Positions 61,254 through 64,000 of a stretch of 64,000 nucleotides of DNA are shown here, piece after piece (the stretch's first letter is position 1; each line of letters begins with the position of its first letter). The stretch is taken from assembly GCA_014529385.2 (NCBI GenBank), contig CM043963.1, positions 106,359,912-106,423,911 on the forward strand. The letters are read 5' to 3'. The notes beneath the pieces were generated by a model. That model was not told the origin of the DNA, ran no database searches, and was given only the letters and a program-made list of their open reading frames with translations. This DNA is from Adiantum capillus-veneris (Eukaryota > Streptophyta > Polypodiopsida > Polypodiales > Pteridaceae). Both the position numbers and the translations under genes were made by a program.

Positions 61254-63998
61254 GTGAATACAGGATCTATGGAGGCTTCTCCGGGAAAAAGAAAAGGTAA
61301 GAACCTGGCAACGGAAGGTGCAGTACCCTATGCACTTCTACCCAATTCCTTAAAGCTAGCAGCCACCTGGATACCTGTAGATGTGCAACAGGTAGCAGCC
61401 TTTCAGATCTATCAAGGTTCATATGTGGATGACAAAAGAAACTTAGTGCATACAGTGATGATTCCCAAGGAGGCAGAGAATTACTTGAAAAGATCACCGC
61501 AAAGGTCATGGCTCAAAAAAGTTGGCTTGTGGAACTTTGTATCACTACCACCAGTAGAGATAGATTTCAAGAGGGTACAACATCTAATAGAGACTATCCA
61601 AGAAGATGGAACTTGCAGAGTGGCAGGCATGGATAACGAAGTGATGGAGATCCAGATCACCAAAGAGATCATCAAAGAGGCATTGAAATTGTCAGATCAA
61701 GGAGCCAACATGAGAGAAAGAAGGAAAAACCTCACAGTCTACTTGCAAAAATCGAAACTACCTTCTTTCAAACTCATAGCAAACCGGGAAGTAAGAGAAC
61801 TGACACAGATCTACAGTCAGTGTTTGTTGAGCTACAACAAAAGACCGCCAAGATACACTACACCACACGGGAGCATCTCAACCACACTGACATGGGCTAT
61901 GGGAATGACCCATGAGTTCTATATAGATCATGCGTTATATCTGTTTGAAGAAATGACAAAGCTAAGGCAGGACATACCAAATTACATTGCACAAACAAAA
62001 GTACCGGCCTCTATTAACACCATTGGAGGACGCAAGCTGGAAAGAGTAACAAGAAGTACACAAGAAAATATGGAAGAAGAAAGAAGAACCCAAGAGGAAG
62101 ATGCCCAACTAAAGAAGCAGAAAGCGGAAATGGAAAACAACACCAGGTTGTAGAAGATAGAAAAAATGGAAAGGATGCTAGAAGGATTTGCTCTACAAAG
62201 ATCTCTATGAGACGATGTAGGTGCCACTTGGAAACCTTCTAGTAGCACTTACATATTGAGAACAAAGAATAGAAACAACCCAGCTTTTGAGTTGGACTGG
62301 TTCGAGAGGTACATCCAAGAAAGAAATGCTAGGGACGAACCAGAATTGCTACTAGAAGAGGAGGATCTCCAAACTTTGAGAGATCAGTTGAGGCCAACTT
62401 CACGTGATAAGGAAACACCGCCGCCATCTCTAAGGCCAGATACAAGTGAGAGGCAATCTAGCCCACCTGCTGACTCTACTTCGCATTCAGAAAGTTCACA
62501 TCATGATGACAAAGTTCACACACCTCCAAGTGAAGAAGAAGAGGAAGAAGAAGAAGAAAGAACAGATGGACACCCAAACACTAGAACCATATCACAAAGT
62601 GATAAAGGAAAGCAAAAGGATGTGGATCAGACTAAAGATAAAGCTTCCTCCTCTCAAGAAATTGAGCTGGAAGCTGCTATAAATGAAGATTTGCAGTCAA
62701 TGGCGACAATACTAAATAGAACAAGACTACACAGTCAATGGTTAGCTGATCAGAACCGGTCCAACAAGATGAAGTTACAAAAAACCCATGAGGAAGTTCT
62801 GAGACTGTAAGAGCAAAGGGAGGACACTCTAAAGCTGATCAGCATCAGAGATGCTAAGATCTTGGGGCTCAAAGGCACAATAAATCTCCTCAAAGACAAT
62901 TTACAGGAGTCGGAAGACTTCAATTCCATATGTGAGGATACAATAAACGTATTCCTTGAAGATGTCAGTGACAGAGATGAACACATCCAAAAGTTGGAAA
63001 AAGAAAAGCAAGATGCGCTGGAGACCATCAAAAGTTTGCAAGTCGTCATCGATGACTTACAAATTGAAGTCAAAGATTTGAGAGTAGTAACAGATATACA
63101 AGAAAGAGAAATTGAACGAGCTAAGAAGCAAAAAACGTCGCTACCAACACCACCGGTAGTCCACCCAGAAGAAGAAGTGGCTGCACTGAAAAGGGAGCTG
63201 GAGTTGGAAAGAAAACAACGTTTAATGATTGCTGAAAGTGCGCTTAGAGCAGAAGATCAACTACAAAGACAAATTTCAGACTTACAAAGTGAACAACAAC
63301 AAGGACCAGCTCCTGACAGTGAAATGGAAAGCATTGTTTCCAAATCACTCAGGGAAGAAAATGAAAACTTGCACATCAGGTTAAAACAGTTAGAGGAGTC
63401 TGCCGTTCAAAAAGAAATGGAATTTCAAGCTCTACAAATCAATAGTAGAACAATGGCCGTGCAAATCGCAAGTCCACAAACTGCAGGGCAACACCAAGGA
63501 CAGGTATGAGTGCACCTGGAGCAAGCAACAATGAATTTGGATGAACTCGTCGAAGTATATGGGGGTCAAGATGAGTACGAGGAAGATTCAAATGAACAGG
63601 AGGCACCAGATACACAGACTGATCAAACCGGCTCCAAAGACCAAGAGACAAAAGAAGATTCAGTCACGATATTGGAAGAGCAGAGGCTGGCCGAGCAGAT
63701 GGAAAAACAAACAAAAATGATATGGTACAAGGCAATGCAACTCGAAAAGGAGTTTCTACAAGGGCTTTCCAGATCGGGAAAAATAGCAGCAGAGCTACGG
63801 AAGGAATGGAATGCACCTATGTTACCCTATGCTCTGCTGAAGTACGAAACTCTAACACATCAATGGCAGCTCGAAAAAGAAGAACAAGTGCCAGTGTTTG
63901 AAGGAGAAGTATAGGATCGGGAACAACAAAATAGAATAGTAGACAGCCAGCCAAAGTGGAGGCGTCAATGGCTCTTGGATCATCCTAATAACCTGATC
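61254..63998 (+). pseudogene. E3 third ORF: large coiled-coil protein, function unknown
   Basis: A single frame runs from about 61254 (first ATG 61269, MEASPGKRKG) to the window end. It is broken only by stops at 62151 (TAG), 62208 (TGA), 62808 (TAA), 63507 (TGA) and 63912 (TAG), with no frameshift. The N-terminal 270 residues look globular (LPNSLKLAATWIPVDVQQVA, AENYLKRSPQRSW, YTTPHGSISTTLTWAMGM). I do not recognise the fold; a gag-like or plant-mobile-domain-like origin is possible. Next comes an acidic, Glu/Ser/Pro-rich segment (about 62330-62700). From about 62700 to 63470 lies a long heptad-rich coiled coil (for example KLEKEKQDALETIKSLQ and REENENLHIRLKQLEES). The last part is acidic. 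Position after pol recalls the env-like or extra ORFs of Athila/Ogre elements, but no signal peptide or membrane segment is visible, so an envelope is unlikely. Confidence 0.7.
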
Positions 63999-64000
63999 CA

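Larger units (their letters stand above)
35264..64000 (+). mobile_element. E3: giant Ty3 LTR retrotransposon (5' part), at least 17.9 kb
   Basis: Plus-strand element inserted into the RT gene of E1. The 5' LTR is 35264-36177, and AAGAC precedes it as the expected target duplication. After removal of E4 and E5 with their duplications, 17,879 bp remain inside the window, and the 3' LTR has not been reached. Order: LTR, tRNA-Asp-type primer site, palindrome-bearing leader, gag (43497-47080), protease-RT (47020-49574), RNase H-double zinc module-integrase (54792-57120), second protease (57121-58438). A long non-coding region with a second palindrome array and a coiled-coil ORF (61254-63998) follow. 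The size and extra ORFs recall Ogre/Tat or Athila elements, but the exact lineage was not established. Confidence 0.88.

Noticed and set aside
61254-63998. Envelope protein interpretation of the third E3 ORF
   Set aside because: No signal peptide, membrane-spanning segment or cysteine pattern is visible; the coiled coil alone is not enough.

Overview
This window is nuclear DNA of a land plant and is almost entirely transposable elements. No host gene, rRNA or tRNA could be supported. The plant call rests on plant-type retrotransposon lineages: Ty3 elements with tRNA-Asp-type primer sites, a Tat-like element with a second RNase H, Ty1/copia pol with an initiator-Met primer site, and a DUF4283-like LINE remnant. 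There are also many long GA/CT microsatellites. A large-genome plant, perhaps a fern or another early-diverging lineage, is a weak guess from the style of the Ty3 proteins; it was not checked against any database.

Left part (1-21 kb): old, heavily eroded material. It holds simple repeats (105-547, 2710-2818, 3575-3717, 3980-4065, 16153-16315), a LINE-like coding tail (3085-3530), and a minus-strand LTR with primer site (5050-6022). Next come a gag relic on the minus strand (6030-7079) and an LTR plus leader of another family (7080-8125). A broken plus-strand Ty3 gag/RNase H/integrase follows (8409-11030), then a minus-strand copia pol relic (11034-12930), minisatellites (12985-14278) and a DUF4283-like LINE ORF1 relic (18515-19560).

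Right part (21-64 kb): a nest whose order of insertion can be read. E1 is a plus-strand Ty3 element with 5' LTR about 21366-22014 plus 32371-32515 and gag-pol 32918-35263. Its LTR is split by E2 (22015-32370), a minus-strand Tat-like element with two 2,599-bp LTRs. Its reverse transcriptase gene is split by E3 (35264 to beyond the window). E3 is a giant Ty3 element of at least 17.9 kb after its guests are subtracted. E3 is in turn split in its leader by E4 (37619-43259, copia, minus strand, duplication CTCTA) and in its RT gene by E5 (49580-54786, minus strand, duplication GTCGG).

The most interesting material is E3 and E5. E3 carries a 16-bp perfect palindrome, GTCTATCGCGATAGAC, repeated in both its 5' leader and its 3' non-coding region on a 298-bp spacing. 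The palindrome is kept while the sequence around it has diverged. E3 also encodes a canonical retropepsin before RT, a tandem pair of integrase H2C2 zinc modules, a second retropepsin-like domain after the integrase, and a further coiled-coil ORF near the 3' end. E5 is very young (three substitutions between its LTRs). It has one intact ORF, which encodes only a retropepsin-like domain plus W-[VI]-P-K repeats, resembling the post-integrase region of E3.
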